In this document: one piece after another, positions 1-8,863 of the stretch
How the letters are laid out: every line of letters begins with the position of its first letter
Position numbering within the stretch: the first letter of the stretch is position 1
Assembly (NCBI GenBank): GCA_002338655.1
Contig: DDIU01000022.1
Location: 149,083-213,082 of the forward strand
Direction of reading: 5' to 3'
Source of the DNA: Flammeovirgaceae bacterium UBA1842
Lineage (GTDB): Bacteria; Bacteroidota; Bacteroidia; Cytophagales; Cyclobacteriaceae
DNA: 64,000 nt
Notes under the pieces: generated by a model
What the model saw: only the letters and a program-made list of their open reading frames with translations
What the model was told of the DNA's origin: nothing
Databases searched by the model: none
Translations under genes and position numbers: made by a program

Positions 1-899
1 ATCAACTTAATTATTGTATTGGCTATGTACATTCCCATATTGTCATTGATCCTACGGCCTGCTAAAATTACCTGTGGGTTGTAGCCTAAGCTCTCCGCCT
101 TGTAAGTAAGATAGTAAGGATCTACCCCAATACAATGACCTCCTACAAGTCCGGGTTTAAAAGGGAGGAAATTCCATTTTGTGCCAGCTGCTTCCAATAC
201 TTCATGTGTATCAATTCCAACCCTATCAAAGATAACTGCGAGTTCATTGACAAAGGCAATATTCAAATCCCTCTGGGAATTTTCTATTACCTTGGCGGCC
301 TCAGCTACTTTAATACTGGAGGCCTTATAGGTACCGGCAGTAATTATTTTGTTATAAAGTGCATCTACCTTTGCGGCAATCTCCGGTGTACTTCCACTCG
401 TTACTTTTTTGATAGAAGGCAAGCGATGGGTTTTATCCCCAGGATTTATCCTTTCTGGTGAATACCCGCAAAAAAAATCAGAATTAAATTTTAAGCTACT
501 AAATTTTTCAAGTATTGGTACGCAAACATCTTCAGTGCATCCAGGAAAAACCGTAGATTCATAAATTACAATGTCCCCCTTTTTTAATATTTTACCGATG
601 GCCTCACTTGCCTTTTCCAATGGAGTAAGGTCAGGATTGTTATGTTTATCGATAGGAGTTGGAACGGTGACGATGAATACATTAGCATTTGAAAGCTGGG
701 TACTCTCTGAAGTATAAGTCAATTGACCAGCACTTTTTAATTCGGCAGAATCAACTTCTTTGGTAAAGTCTATTCCATTTTCAAGATCAGCGATACGTTT
801 TTTATTGATATCAAATCCAATGGTCGGCATTATTTTACCAAACTCTACTGCCAGAGGTAGCCCCACATAACCAAGCCCTATTATTGCTATTTTTTCCAA
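1..899 (-). CDS. UDP-sugar dehydrogenase (TviB/WbpA-like), partial
   Basis: The C-terminal part lies beyond the window edge; about 299 residues are visible. Reading from a TTG at 899, the protein opens with a Rossmann nucleotide-binding motif (GLGYVG, residues 8-13), has the central AEAAKVIENSQRD helix with the conserved lysine, and the catalytic-cysteine motif GGHCIGVDPYY near 122-150. It then reaches the RRINDNMG segment at the edge. These are hallmarks of the NAD-dependent 6-dehydrogenases that oxidise UDP-GlcNAc, UDP-ManNAc or UDP-GalNAc to uronic acids for surface polysaccharide. An in-frame TAA lies just upstream, and no ATG fits, so TTG is the likely start. It follows an epimerase by five bases on the same strand, the order seen in Vi-antigen-type precursor synthesis. 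The exact substrate cannot be fixed from sequence. Confidence 0.9.
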   Translation of the reverse strand, partial: MEKIAIIGLGYVGLPLAVEFGKIMPTIGFDINKKRIADLENGIDFTKEVDSAELKSAGQLTYTSESTQLSNANVFIVTVPTPIDKHNNPDLTPLEKASEAIGKILKKGDIVIYESTVFPGCTEDVCVPILEKFSSLKFNSDFFCGYSPERINPGDKTHRLPSIKKVTSGSTPEIAAKVDALYNKIITAGTYKASSIKVAEAAKVIENSQRDLNIAFVNELAVIFDRVGIDTHEVLEAAGTKWNFLPFKPGLVGGHCIGVDPYYLTYKAESLGYNPQVILAGRRINDNMGMYIANTIIKL

Positions 900-904
900 T
901 ACTA

Positions 905-1867
905 TTATTTTTTTGAATTTAACTTATACCATTCAAATACCAATTTCAATCCTTCATTGAAATAAACAGAAGGTTGGTATTTAAGCAACTTTTTTATTTT
1001 TGAGATATCCGCCTTTGAATGTTTTACATCTCCTTTTCTCTCCGGGCCGTATTTTGGAGATAAATTATTTCCCGATATTCCTTTCAGTACTTCGGTCATT
1101 TCATTCAGGCTTGTTTGCTCACCACAAGCCATATTATAAATCTGATTTTTTGCTTCTTTGTTATCTGTAAAAATACCAAGTATGTTGGCTTGCACGGCAT
1201 TGTCCACATAAGTAAAATCCCTTGACGTAAATCCATCTCCATTAATAGTAGGTGCTTCATTGTTCAAATAGGCTGAACAAAATATAGGGATAACCGCTGC
1301 ATAAGGGTTATCTGGGCTTTGCTTTGGCCCAAATACATTGAAATATCTAAACCCTATATAATCAAGCCCAAAAGTTTTGTGGAATACTTCAGCATACTGT
1401 TCGATGGAATACTTTGTAATAGCATAAGGACTTAATGGATTGCCAATATTGCCTTCCGTTTTTGGAAGGGTTGGGCTATCACCGTAAGTACTGGATGAAC
1501 AGGCCAATATTACACGGTCTATTTTATTGGTAATGGCAGCATGAAGAATGTTGACAGTGCCATCAATGTTTACCTTTGTGGTAAGCATCGGATTTTCTAT
1601 TGATCTTGGGACTGATCCAAGTGCCGCTTGATGTGATATTACATCAAATCCTTTGGTAAGAAGAAGCATTTGATCGTAGTCACAAATGTCCTCTTTATGA
1701 AAATCAAACTTCGGATTACTCTCGAACTCAGAGATATTGCTCCAATATCCGTTTGATAAATTGTCAATCACTCGAACGTAATTAACACGGGCATCATTAA
1801 GAAGTGCTTCGACTAGGTTTGATCCAATAAAACCCGCTCCTCCAGTAACAATAATTCTTTTGCCCAT
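905..1867 (-). CDS. NAD-dependent UDP-HexNAc 4-epimerase (WbpP/TviC-like)
   Basis: This is an extended short-chain dehydrogenase of 320 residues, full length for the family. The N-terminal NAD-binding motif GGAGFIG is at residues 9-15. A serine-rich SSST segment precedes the catalytic YxxxK (YAITK, around residue 150). The sequence resembles the UDP-GlcNAc/GalNAc C4 epimerases of the WbpP/TviC group more than the shorter-specificity GalE enzymes. It probably supplies the hexosamine substrate that the adjacent downstream dehydrogenase oxidises, so the two genes look like one precursor operon. It is divergent from ccmB with a 91-bp gap. The substrate is inferred from neighbours and similarity; other SDR epimerases remain possible. 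Confidence 0.88.
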   Translation of the reverse strand: MGKRIIVTGGAGFIGSNLVEALLNDARVNYVRVIDNLSNGYWSNISEFESNPKFDFHKEDICDYDQMLLLTKGFDVISHQAALGSVPRSIENPMLTTKVNIDGTVNILHAAITNKIDRVILACSSSTYGDSPTLPKTEGNIGNPLSPYAITKYSIEQYAEVFHKTFGLDYIGFRYFNVFGPKQSPDNPYAAVIPIFCSAYLNNEAPTINGDGFTSRDFTYVDNAVQANILGIFTDNKEAKNQIYNMACGEQTSLNEMTEVLKGISGNNLSPKYGPERKGDVKHSKADISKIKKLLKYQPSVYFNEGLKLVFEWYKLNSKK

Positions 1868-1958
1868 AATTTGTTTTTTGCAAAACTAACAATATTGAAC
1901 TTCTCTGCTCAGAATACTTCGATTTTTGATAAACTTGTAAATATTCAACAGCATAACT

Positions 1959-2615
1959 TTGATCTATCAATTTATCAAAAAGGAGTTTAAAGTAGAATGG
2001 CGTAATAAATATGCCATTAATGGGATTGCGCTCTATTTAGTGAGTACGATTTTCATATGCTACTTGAGCTTCAACGTTAAGAATAATCAACTCGCAGTAG
2101 TTACATGGAATGCGCTCTTTTGGATTATCATTTTATTTGCCTCAATAAATGCTGTAGCTAAAAGCTTTATTCAAGAAAAGCATGAAAGACAGCTCTATTA
2201 TTATACAATAATCAGTCCCCAGGCCTTAATAACAGCACGAATCATTTATAATACACTATTATTAATTGTTTTGGCTTTGCTAGGGGTGTTGTTTTATAGC
2301 CTTATTTTAGGGAATCCAATTCAGGACATAACTTTGTTTCTAATCAACATAATATTGGCCGCCATTGGTTTTTCATCTACGCTAACCTTAATTTCTGCCA
2401 TAGCTTCGAAAGCAGGTAGTAATCAGACTTTAATGGCGGTGCTGGGCTTTCCAATCTTACTGCCTATGTTGTTAATGGTGATTAAAATTTCAAAGAATGC
2501 GATAGATGGTTTGGCACTATCTGCAAGTTTTGATGAAATACTTACCTTATGCGCAATTAATATAATAGTAGGGGCGGTTTCTTTTCTCTTATTCCCGTAT
2601 CTTTGGCGTTCATAA
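1959..2615 (+). CDS. ccmB: Heme exporter membrane subunit CcmB
   Basis: A 218-residue polytopic membrane protein with about six hydrophobic segments, the usual size of CcmB. CcmB is the permease subunit of the CcmAB ABC transporter, which drives release of holo-CcmE in System I cytochrome c maturation. The N-terminal cytoplasmic stretch FIKKEFKVEWRNKYA and the QEKHERQLYYYTIISP loop are typical of the family. The start is a TTG. The gene opens an operon ccmB-ccmC-ccmD-ccmE-ccmF with gaps of 12 to 25 bases or overlaps. The ATPase ccmA, often adjacent, is not upstream here and must lie elsewhere if present. Confidence 0.92.
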   Translation: MIYQFIKKEFKVEWRNKYAINGIALYLVSTIFICYLSFNVKNNQLAVVTWNALFWIIILFASINAVAKSFIQEKHERQLYYYTIISPQALITARIIYNTLLLIVLALLGVLFYSLILGNPIQDITLFLINIILAAIGFSSTLTLISAIASKAGSNQTLMAVLGFPILLPMLLMVIKISKNAIDGLALSASFDEILTLCAINIIVGAVSFLLFPYLWRS

Positions 2616-2627
2616 AAGAGCGTTGAT

Positions 2628-3284
2628 ATGCGTAAATATTGGTGGAAAATCGCAACCACAGTTTTATTGTTATACACCTTCATTGGGGGACTACTATTTG
2701 AAGTGCCCAGACTCAATATTCTTAATGAAACAATAAGGGCCCTGTACTTCCATGTGCCTATGTGGTTTGGAATGATTATCCTACTTACCATATCTGTAAT
2801 TTATTCAATAAAATATTTGAGGGGAAGTAACCCAGACCATGATCTGAAGGCAATCGAGTTTGCAAATATTGGAGTTGTCTTTGGTGTGTTGGGAATTTTA
2901 ACAGGCATGGTTTGGGCGCAATTTACATGGGGAGACTGGTGGAGTGGTGATCCAAAACAAAATGCAGCTGCCATTGGCCTGTTGATCTATCTGGCTTATT
3001 TTGTACTGCGGGGGTCTATTGAAAATGAAGAACAAAGAGCACGAATTAGTGCAGTGTATAACATATTTGCTTTTTCTGCCCTGATCCCACTACTATTTAT
3101 TCTACCTAGGTTAACGGATTCACTGCATCCAGGGAATGGTGGCAACCCAGGCTTCAATGCTTATGATTTAGATAGTAGGTTGAGAATGGTATTTTATCCT
3201 GCAGTAATAGCTTGGGCGCTATTGGGAGTTTGGATTACAACCATAAGAGTCAGAATCAGAAAACTAGAAATCAAAACACAATGA
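2628..3284 (+). CDS. ccmC: Heme exporter/handling protein CcmC
   Basis: A 218-residue membrane protein with six predicted membrane segments. The periplasmic tryptophan-rich heme-handling motif reads WGDWWSGDPKQNAAA, the Bacteroidota form of WGxxW(x)WD. A conserved histidine lies before it (FHVPMWF) and another after it (DSLHPGNGG). CcmC loads heme onto the chaperone CcmE. It follows ccmB by 12 bases, and its stop codon overlaps the start of the ccmD-like gene (ATGA), so translation is probably coupled. Confidence 0.94.
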   Translation: MRKYWWKIATTVLLLYTFIGGLLFEVPRLNILNETIRALYFHVPMWFGMIILLTISVIYSIKYLRGSNPDHDLKAIEFANIGVVFGVLGILTGMVWAQFTWGDWWSGDPKQNAAAIGLLIYLAYFVLRGSIENEEQRARISAVYNIFAFSALIPLLFILPRLTDSLHPGNGGNPGFNAYDLDSRLRMVFYPAVIAWALLGVWITTIRVRIRKLEIKTQ

Positions 3285-3541
3285 AAAATTTAATCTTTAT
3301 TATTTTTCTTTCGTTGAGCCTTAATGTAAATGCTCAAGACAAAAAGGAGATAAAGCAAAGTGACTATACAAATAGTAGCGTTGAGATGGCAGATGGCCTA
3401 AGGCAAGAGGGTAAAATATATGTTCTTACAGGCATAATCTTAGTGATTTTAGCCGGTATGATTACCTATTTAGTGACCATCGATAGAAAAGTAAGTACGC
3501 TGGAAAAAAATATAAATTCATCTGGGGAACGAACCGAATAA
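3281..3541 (+). CDS. ccmD: CcmD-like small membrane protein
   Basis: An 86-residue protein starting at the ATG that overlaps the ccmC stop; a longer upstream reading would run into ccmC and is unlikely. It has an N-terminal signal-peptide-like stretch ending VNAQ, a polar linker, one membrane segment (IYVLTGIILVILAGMITYL), and a short charged tail with IDRKVSTLEK. The tail resembles the CcmD motif (LDRRxxxLE). CcmD stabilises the CcmABC complex and helps release holo-CcmE. The extra signal-like N terminus is longer than in the short proteobacterial CcmD. The assignment rests on the tail, topology and operon position. Confidence 0.72.
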   Translation: MKNLIFIIFLSLSLNVNAQDKKEIKQSDYTNSSVEMADGLRQEGKIYVLTGIILVILAGMITYLVTIDRKVSTLEKNINSSGERTE

Positions 3542-3565
3542 TTTAGAACTGAAAAGATTAATACC

Positions 3566-3976
3566 ATGAAAAGATCACACATAATAGGCATCGTTTTAAT
3601 TGCTGCCGCAATTGCGATCATAATCTCTACTGCTGGCGATGCCAGTAGCTATGTAACTTTTGGTGAAGCTTATGAGATGTCCAAAAATGGGGATTCAAAT
3701 AGTATTCACGTTGTTGGTGAACTACCAAAAAATGAAAATGGTGAAGTATTACAGATTTACCCATCAGCCGATAAACTTTCATTTCGTTTTGTTATGAGTG
3801 ACGAAAAAGGAAAACAGCAAGAAGTTTTTTACAATGAGCCCATGCCATCCGATTTCAAAAGATCGGAAAAAGTAGTGGTAATAGGCTCTTATCAGGGAGA
3901 ACTTTTTGTTGCGGATAAAATCCTAATGAAATGTCCTTCAAAATACCAAGAGACTACAGTGAATGCAAAGATGTAG
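3566..3976 (+). CDS. ccmE: Cytochrome c maturation heme chaperone CcmE (Cys variant)
   Basis: A 136-residue protein with one N-terminal membrane anchor (residues about 5-24) and a periplasmic OB-fold beta domain, the CcmE architecture. Near the C terminus the heme-attachment region reads ADKILMKCPSKYQE. Thus the covalent heme ligand site is Cys with a Tyr four residues on (CxxxY), in place of the HxxxY of E. coli CcmE. Such Cys-type CcmE proteins are known from some sulfate reducers and archaea. It sits between ccmD and ccmF. Confidence 0.9.
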   Translation: MKRSHIIGIVLIAAAIAIIISTAGDASSYVTFGEAYEMSKNGDSNSIHVVGELPKNENGEVLQIYPSADKLSFRFVMSDEKGKQQEVFYNEPMPSDFKRSEKVVVIGSYQGELFVADKILMKCPSKYQETTVNAKM

Positions 3977-3992
3977 TGAAAATCCATAAAAT

Positions 3993-6530
3993 ATGATCCA
4001 TGAATTTATTGGTGATCTAGGTCACACTTTTGTAATTGTGGCCTTTATCAGTGCCATTTATGCGGCTTTTTGTTTTTACAAAGCCACTGTAAAAAAAGAT
4101 TTGGAAACAGCTACCCAATGGAAGCTAAATGGGCGGATGGCCTTCTACATTCATGCCGTTGCTGTATTCGGAATTATTTTCAGCCTTTTCTTCATTATTT
4201 ACAATCACTATTTCGAATACCATTATGCCTGGAGTCACTCTTCCAGAACATTGCCCACACATTATATGATTTCATGTTTTTGGGAAGGGCAAGAAGGTAG
4301 TTTCTTATTATGGATGTTTTGGCATGCCATATTGGGGATCATAATCATTTTCACCAATAAATATTGGGAGGCACCAATGATGACCGTGTTTGCCACGGTT
4401 CAGGCATTTTTAGCTTCTATGATTTTAGGTGTGGTAATTCCAGGTCTAGAACTGAAATTGGGGAGTTCACCGTTCATTCTATTGAGAGATGCTATTTCAG
4501 CACCCATATTTGACAGTCAACCGAATTTTGTTCCAACCGATGGAACGGGTTTGAATCCTTTGTTGCAAAATTATTGGATGGTTATTCACCCCCCTACCTT
4601 ATTTCTGGGATTTGCTACCACAGTGATACCATTTGCTTATTGTATCGCAGGGCTTTGGCAGAAAAAATATCGGGATTGGATTCGCCCCGCCTTACCTTGG
4701 GCATTGTTCTCCGCTGCAATTTTAGGGATTGGGATTTTAATGGGTGCCTATTGGGCCTATGAGACGTTGAATTTTGGTGGGTACTGGAACTGGGATCCTG
4801 TTGAAAATGCAGTATATGTACCTTGGTTAATTCTAGTGGCTGCCATTCACACCATGATCATTTATCGCAATAGTAGCACAGCACTTAAATCTTCAGTAGT
4901 GCTTATCATTACTTCTTTTGTATTGATTCTTTATTCTACATTCTTAACACGAAGTGGAGTTTTAGGGAATGCATCAGTTCATTCATTTACGGATCTTGGG
5001 CTTTCTGGCCAACTGCTAATTTACTTGCTGTTCTTTACAGTGGGGGCTGTTATCCTTACTATTAAAAGGTGGAAAGATATCCCAACAAGTGAAAAAGAAG
5101 CAGAAACTTATTCAAGGGAGTTCTGGATATTTATTGGAGCACTATCCTTATGCCTTATGGGATTTCAGGTACTGATTCCTACTTCTATACCTGTATTTAA
5201 TTCTATTGTAGAAATGTTTGGTGGGGTTGGCAATTTAGCTCCACCAGCTAATCAAATAGAATATTACAGTAAATTCCAGTTGTGGTTTGGCGTATTGATA
5301 GCGATACTTTCAGGGGTAGGGCAATATTTTTGGTGGAAAAAAATTGAGCTAAAGCAACTTAAAAATAGCTTGTCAGGGCCATTGGTTCTAACCTTAATTA
5401 TAAGTGCTATAATTATATTATTGGCTAATGTTGCTAAACCCTCCTACATAGCTTTGTTGGTCGCGGGTGTGTTTACTATTGTGGCCAATTTAAAAATATT
5501 AATAGGCCTATTAAAAACAAGCCCAAAATTATCTGGTGGAGCGATTACGCATATTGGTATTGGTCTTGTATTGATAGGTGTTTTGTTTTCTTCAGGATAC
5601 TCCAAAGTAGTTTCGTTAAACAATACCGGAATGTTGATTTCTAAACAATCATCAGCTGAATTTAACAATGAAAACCTACTATTATTTATTAATGAACCGA
5701 AGACAATGCTTCATTATACTCTTAAGTATAAGGGTGAAAGGGTGGAGTCATTGGATGAGGGCATTTATGTGGATAAGAATGACATTGCTCTTACAGCCAT
5801 ACCACATTTGGTAACAGCCAAAAGGGAAATTAGTGACAATGGTAGCTTAGTATATTATAAAGGGGATACAATTCATATTGCACCAGAAAATACTTATTAT
5901 GAGATTGAATATACCACAGAGGATGGGGACAAATTTTCTCTCTTTCCCCGTGCTCAGGTTAATGAAGCAATGGGCGGACTGTTGGCATCTCCAGACATCA
6001 AGCGTGGATTGACCAGCGATTTATATACTCATGTAAGCTCGATTAGAAGCCCTACCGAAGAGGTGGAATGGAACAATCCTGAGGAGTTTAAAGTGGGCAT
6101 CAATGAGAATTTTTATGTCAATGACTATGTGGCTAATGTGGCAACCATAGAAAGGTTACCTTCCCTAAAAGGAGTTGACCTTACTGATGATGACGTAGCC
6201 ATACAGGCAAAAATAATAGTTCAAGGTGAAGAAAGAGACTATACGGCAGAGCCAGTATTCCTTATAAAGAATGGGCTTGTGGGCAGGATTTCTGATGAAA
6301 TAGGTGATTTGGGTATAAAACTAACTTTACTGAACGTACATCCTGAAACGAATAATTTTACAATAGGTGCTACTACAAGGCAAAAGAATTGGGTGGTGTT
6401 GAAAGCGTTGGAAAAACCATATATAAACGTACTATGGCTAGGTACATTGGTATTTGTTGTGGGATTTGTAGTGGCCATAAGAAGGCGTTATTCTGAGTTT
6501 CAGAAAATGAAACGAAAGGGGTTGGAGTAA
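3993..6530 (+). CDS. ccmF: Cytochrome c heme lyase subunit CcmF
   Basis: An 845-residue membrane protein, longer than E. coli CcmF (about 650) because of an extended C-terminal periplasmic domain (residues about 535-810) before a last membrane helix. The tryptophan-rich heme-binding motif FGGYWNWDPVENAVYVPW is near residue 265, preceded by NYWMVIHPPTLFLGF. The family ligates heme to apocytochromes. With no ccmH, ccmI or ccmG here, this enlarged CcmF may do more of the ligation. It is the last gene of the ccm operon and is followed after ten bases by an unrelated Rossmann protein. Confidence 0.94.
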   Translation: MIHEFIGDLGHTFVIVAFISAIYAAFCFYKATVKKDLETATQWKLNGRMAFYIHAVAVFGIIFSLFFIIYNHYFEYHYAWSHSSRTLPTHYMISCFWEGQEGSFLLWMFWHAILGIIIIFTNKYWEAPMMTVFATVQAFLASMILGVVIPGLELKLGSSPFILLRDAISAPIFDSQPNFVPTDGTGLNPLLQNYWMVIHPPTLFLGFATTVIPFAYCIAGLWQKKYRDWIRPALPWALFSAAILGIGILMGAYWAYETLNFGGYWNWDPVENAVYVPWLILVAAIHTMIIYRNSSTALKSSVVLIITSFVLILYSTFLTRSGVLGNASVHSFTDLGLSGQLLIYLLFFTVGAVILTIKRWKDIPTSEKEAETYSREFWIFIGALSLCLMGFQVLIPTSIPVFNSIVEMFGGVGNLAPPANQIEYYSKFQLWFGVLIAILSGVGQYFWWKKIELKQLKNSLSGPLVLTLIISAIIILLANVAKPSYIALLVAGVFTIVANLKILIGLLKTSPKLSGGAITHIGIGLVLIGVLFSSGYSKVVSLNNTGMLISKQSSAEFNNENLLLFINEPKTMLHYTLKYKGERVESLDEGIYVDKNDIALTAIPHLVTAKREISDNGSLVYYKGDTIHIAPENTYYEIEYTTEDGDKFSLFPRAQVNEAMGGLLASPDIKRGLTSDLYTHVSSIRSPTEEVEWNNPEEFKVGINENFYVNDYVANVATIERLPSLKGVDLTDDDVAIQAKIIVQGEERDYTAEPVFLIKNGLVGRISDEIGDLGIKLTLLNVHPETNNFTIGATTRQKNWVVLKALEKPYINVLWLGTLVFVVGFVVAIRRRYSEFQKMKRKGLE

Positions 6531-6540
6531 TTTTTATTTT

Positions 6541-7332
6541 ATGTCCATTGGTAAAAATATATCATTCATTGGCTCGGGAAATTTATCATGGCATTTAGCG
6601 CCAGCCCTTGACAATGCTGGACATGCCATAAGAGAAGTATATAGCCGTAATAAAAAGAACGCTAAAGAACTTGTAAACAGGCTATATCAAGCGGAGATTA
6701 AGGAAGATCTGGATTTTTCTGATAGTCTGTCACAAATATTTATTATTGCTATTTCTGATGATGCAATTGCGGAAGTTTCACAAGAATTGGTACTTCCTGA
6801 CAATGCAATTGTGGTTCACACTTCGGGTGCTAAATCGCTCGATATATTGGGTTACACAGCTGCTGACGCCACTGGGGTATTTTACCCATTGCAGACCTTC
6901 AGCAAATCTAAAAATGTGAATTTTGAACAGATTCCAATTTGTATTGAGTCTGAGAGTGTTGATGCTGAAAAATTGCTGATGTCCGTAGCCAAGGACATTA
7001 GCAAAAAGGTTTATCGTATCAATAGTCAGGATAGGAAAGCATTGCACGTGGCGGCAGTTTTTGCAAGTAATTTCACCAATCATTGCCTTGCAATTGCAGA
7101 AAATCTTCTTTCTGAGAAAGGAATAGATTTCAATATTCTAAAGCCATTGATATTGGAAACCATAGAGAAGGGGTTGGCCATTGGTCCTTCAAATGCTCAG
7201 ACCGGCCCAGCAAAAAGGCATGATTTTGAAACACTGGATGAGCATATGAGCTATCTTGAAAAAGACGAATCACTGACAGCGATTTATAAAATTTTCTCTC
7301 AAAATATTATCGACAACTATCCAACAGACTAA
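6541..7332 (+). CDS. Rossmann-fold DUF2520 oxidoreductase-like protein
   Basis: A 263-residue protein with an N-terminal NAD(P)-binding fold (ISFIGSGNLSWHLAPAL, residues 8-24) similar to pyrroline-5-carboxylate reductase and F420-dependent NADP reductases. The C-terminal all-helical DUF2520 domain begins near residue 135 and includes LHVAAVFASNFTNHCLAIAE. TGPAKRHD is a conserved DUF2520 motif near the end. The substrate is unknown. The stop codon overlaps the start of the next gene (ATG within TAATG), which suggests coupled translation. Confidence 0.85.
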   Translation: MSIGKNISFIGSGNLSWHLAPALDNAGHAIREVYSRNKKNAKELVNRLYQAEIKEDLDFSDSLSQIFIIAISDDAIAEVSQELVLPDNAIVVHTSGAKSLDILGYTAADATGVFYPLQTFSKSKNVNFEQIPICIESESVDAEKLLMSVAKDISKKVYRINSQDRKALHVAAVFASNFTNHCLAIAENLLSEKGIDFNILKPLILETIEKGLAIGPSNAQTGPAKRHDFETLDEHMSYLEKDESLTAIYKIFSQNIIDNYPTD

Positions 7333-7943
7333 TGTCTTCCCACCATATAGTTCGTGATGCGCAAGAACCAGCGTTGGCGATTCTGGATACTCATTGCGAT
7401 GTGTCCTTAATTAAGAACCTACTTGAATGGAGCCCTACTGTAATTGTGACTTCAGATTTGGTTGATTTTGTAATCGAAGAGGGTTTTAAGATTGATGTAG
7501 TTATCGGTGATAATGAAGAAATGAGTGATTGTATGGTGAAATTACAGCATCAGGAACCAGTAAAATTCCTTAGTAAAAATGCTTCGGATAATAGTCTGCA
7601 ACAATTAATATATTTCCTCACTGCGGGCAAGTATAAGGCAGTAAACATACTGGCATCTATAAACCCTAATCTGCTTGAGTCTATTATGTCGTTTGTAATG
7701 GCCATTGATGTTGTAATTTATGATAATGGATTTAAGTGGTATTTCTGTAAAGCTAAAACATTCAAAAAATGGGTATCTAAAGGTGCGGCTTTCAGAACCC
7801 TGAAGGCACTTGAAATTTCCATGGATGGCACTCCAATAATTTTATCCAAATCTCAAACAGAGTATAGTTGTAATTGCCCTGAAGAGGGATTTATTACTAT
7901 AGCCACAAATAAGGATGGTTTTTGGCTAGGTGAGGCTATTTGA
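7332..7943 (+). CDS. Thiamine pyrophosphokinase-like protein with degenerate active site
   Basis: The 203-residue sequence opens MSSHHIVRDAQEPALAI, which I recognise as the start of the Bacteroidota thiamine-pyrophosphokinase-like family, and keeps the LLEWSP segment. Expected catalytic motifs are altered: the GDFD/GDLD aspartate motif reads GDNEE, the first nucleotide-binding loop reads TSDLVDF, and the usual DxxKTD segment reads ASDNSLQ. It may therefore be a non-catalytic paralogue or a diverged enzyme. It starts one base before the preceding stop ends, and its 3' end overlaps prmC convergently by 18 bases. The family call is by similarity from memory. Confidence 0.5.
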   Translation: MSSHHIVRDAQEPALAILDTHCDVSLIKNLLEWSPTVIVTSDLVDFVIEEGFKIDVVIGDNEEMSDCMVKLQHQEPVKFLSKNASDNSLQQLIYFLTAGKYKAVNILASINPNLLESIMSFVMAIDVVIYDNGFKWYFCKAKTFKKWVSKGAAFRTLKALEISMDGTPIILSKSQTEYSCNCPEEGFITIATNKDGFWLGEAI

Positions 7944-8795
7944 TGCTTTTACTATCCTGTCTTTACCGTTTAGATCGGCAATTAATTCTATGTTTTTATA
8001 GCCATTTTGTTCAAGCATCTGAGCTACCTGTTGGCCAAATTTTTCATTGATTTCAAAATAGAGCTTACCATCCTCTCTAAGGCTTTCCCTACCGATTAAA
8101 GCTATTCGTTTATAAAAAATCAAAGGATCTTCATCAGTAACAAAAAGCGCTGTAGAGGGTTCATACCCCAGTACATTGGCTTTCATTTCGCTTTTCTCAC
8201 TCTGGGTTATGTATGGTGGGTTGCTCACTATTACATCTAACCCATGAATGGGGATTTTTTCTTTGAGAATATCGATCATCAGAAAATCAATATCAACTTG
8301 ATGTTTAGCTGCATTTTGGCGTGCAATTTTAATCACCCTCGGATCAAAATCAATGGCATAGGCTTTTGTTAATTTTAATTCCTTAACTAGCGTAATGGGG
8401 ATACAGCCTGAGCCTGTTCCAACGTCAAGCACCTTTATTTTCTTCTCTTTGTAATCTTGGATGATAAGATTTACCAATTCCTCAGTTTCATTCCTTGGAA
8501 TGAGTATGCCAGGACTCACTATATATTGACGGCCATAAAATTCAGCTTCACCTAAGATGTACTGTATTGGTTCTGACTTATTAATCCTATCAAGAAACTT
8601 TTTAAGCTTTTTAAGTTGAGATGAGTTTATATTTATTGACCGGTCAGTAATGATTTCTGATTTGTTGATGCTGAACATGTGTTCTACAACAATATAAGCC
8701 AGGCTTTGAATTTCATTGACAGATTCATCAAGTTCAATGTAATCAATAACCCACTGTAGCAGTTTTTTTGAGGAATCAGGAATATTATCGGACAT
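7926..8795 (-). CDS. prmC: Release factor glutamine N5-methyltransferase PrmC
   Basis: A 289-residue protein with an N-terminal helical domain (residues 1-about 85) that recognises release factors, and a class I SAM methyltransferase domain. The SAM-binding motif is VLDVGTGSGCIPI and the catalytic motif is NPPYI, both diagnostic of PrmC/HemK. It methylates the glutamine of the GGQ motif in RF1 and RF2. A possible -7 element (TAGTTTTG on the minus strand, 8827-8834) lies upstream, but no good -33 partner is seen. Confidence 0.95.
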   Translation of the reverse strand: MSDNIPDSSKKLLQWVIDYIELDESVNEIQSLAYIVVEHMFSINKSEIITDRSININSSQLKKLKKFLDRINKSEPIQYILGEAEFYGRQYIVSPGILIPRNETEELVNLIIQDYKEKKIKVLDVGTGSGCIPITLVKELKLTKAYAIDFDPRVIKIARQNAAKHQVDIDFLMIDILKEKIPIHGLDVIVSNPPYITQSEKSEMKANVLGYEPSTALFVTDEDPLIFYKRIALIGRESLREDGKLYFEINEKFGQQVAQMLEQNGYKNIELIADLNGKDRIVKASNSLT

Positions 8796-8863
8796 TGCAG
8801 TTAATCAGCCAAGTTTGCTAACATTGCAAAACTAGTAAAAAACCACACTTAAAAGATTCACAG

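Noticed and set aside
135..461. A 108-codon plus-strand frame at the window start
   Set aside because: It is the antisense of the UDP-sugar dehydrogenase, whose motifs are clear on the minus strand.
1881..1888. TAGTTTTG (minus strand) upstream of the epimerase as a promoter
   Set aside because: It fits the -7 pattern, but no TTTG or TTG occurs at the required distance. Similar lone matches exist before prmC and glutamate dehydrogenase, so I did not list them as promoters.
1954..1961. TAACTTTG matching the -7 consensus at the ccmB start
   Set aside because: It overlaps the TTG start codon, so transcription would begin inside the gene, and the nearest TTTG is 25 bases away, outside the usual spacing.
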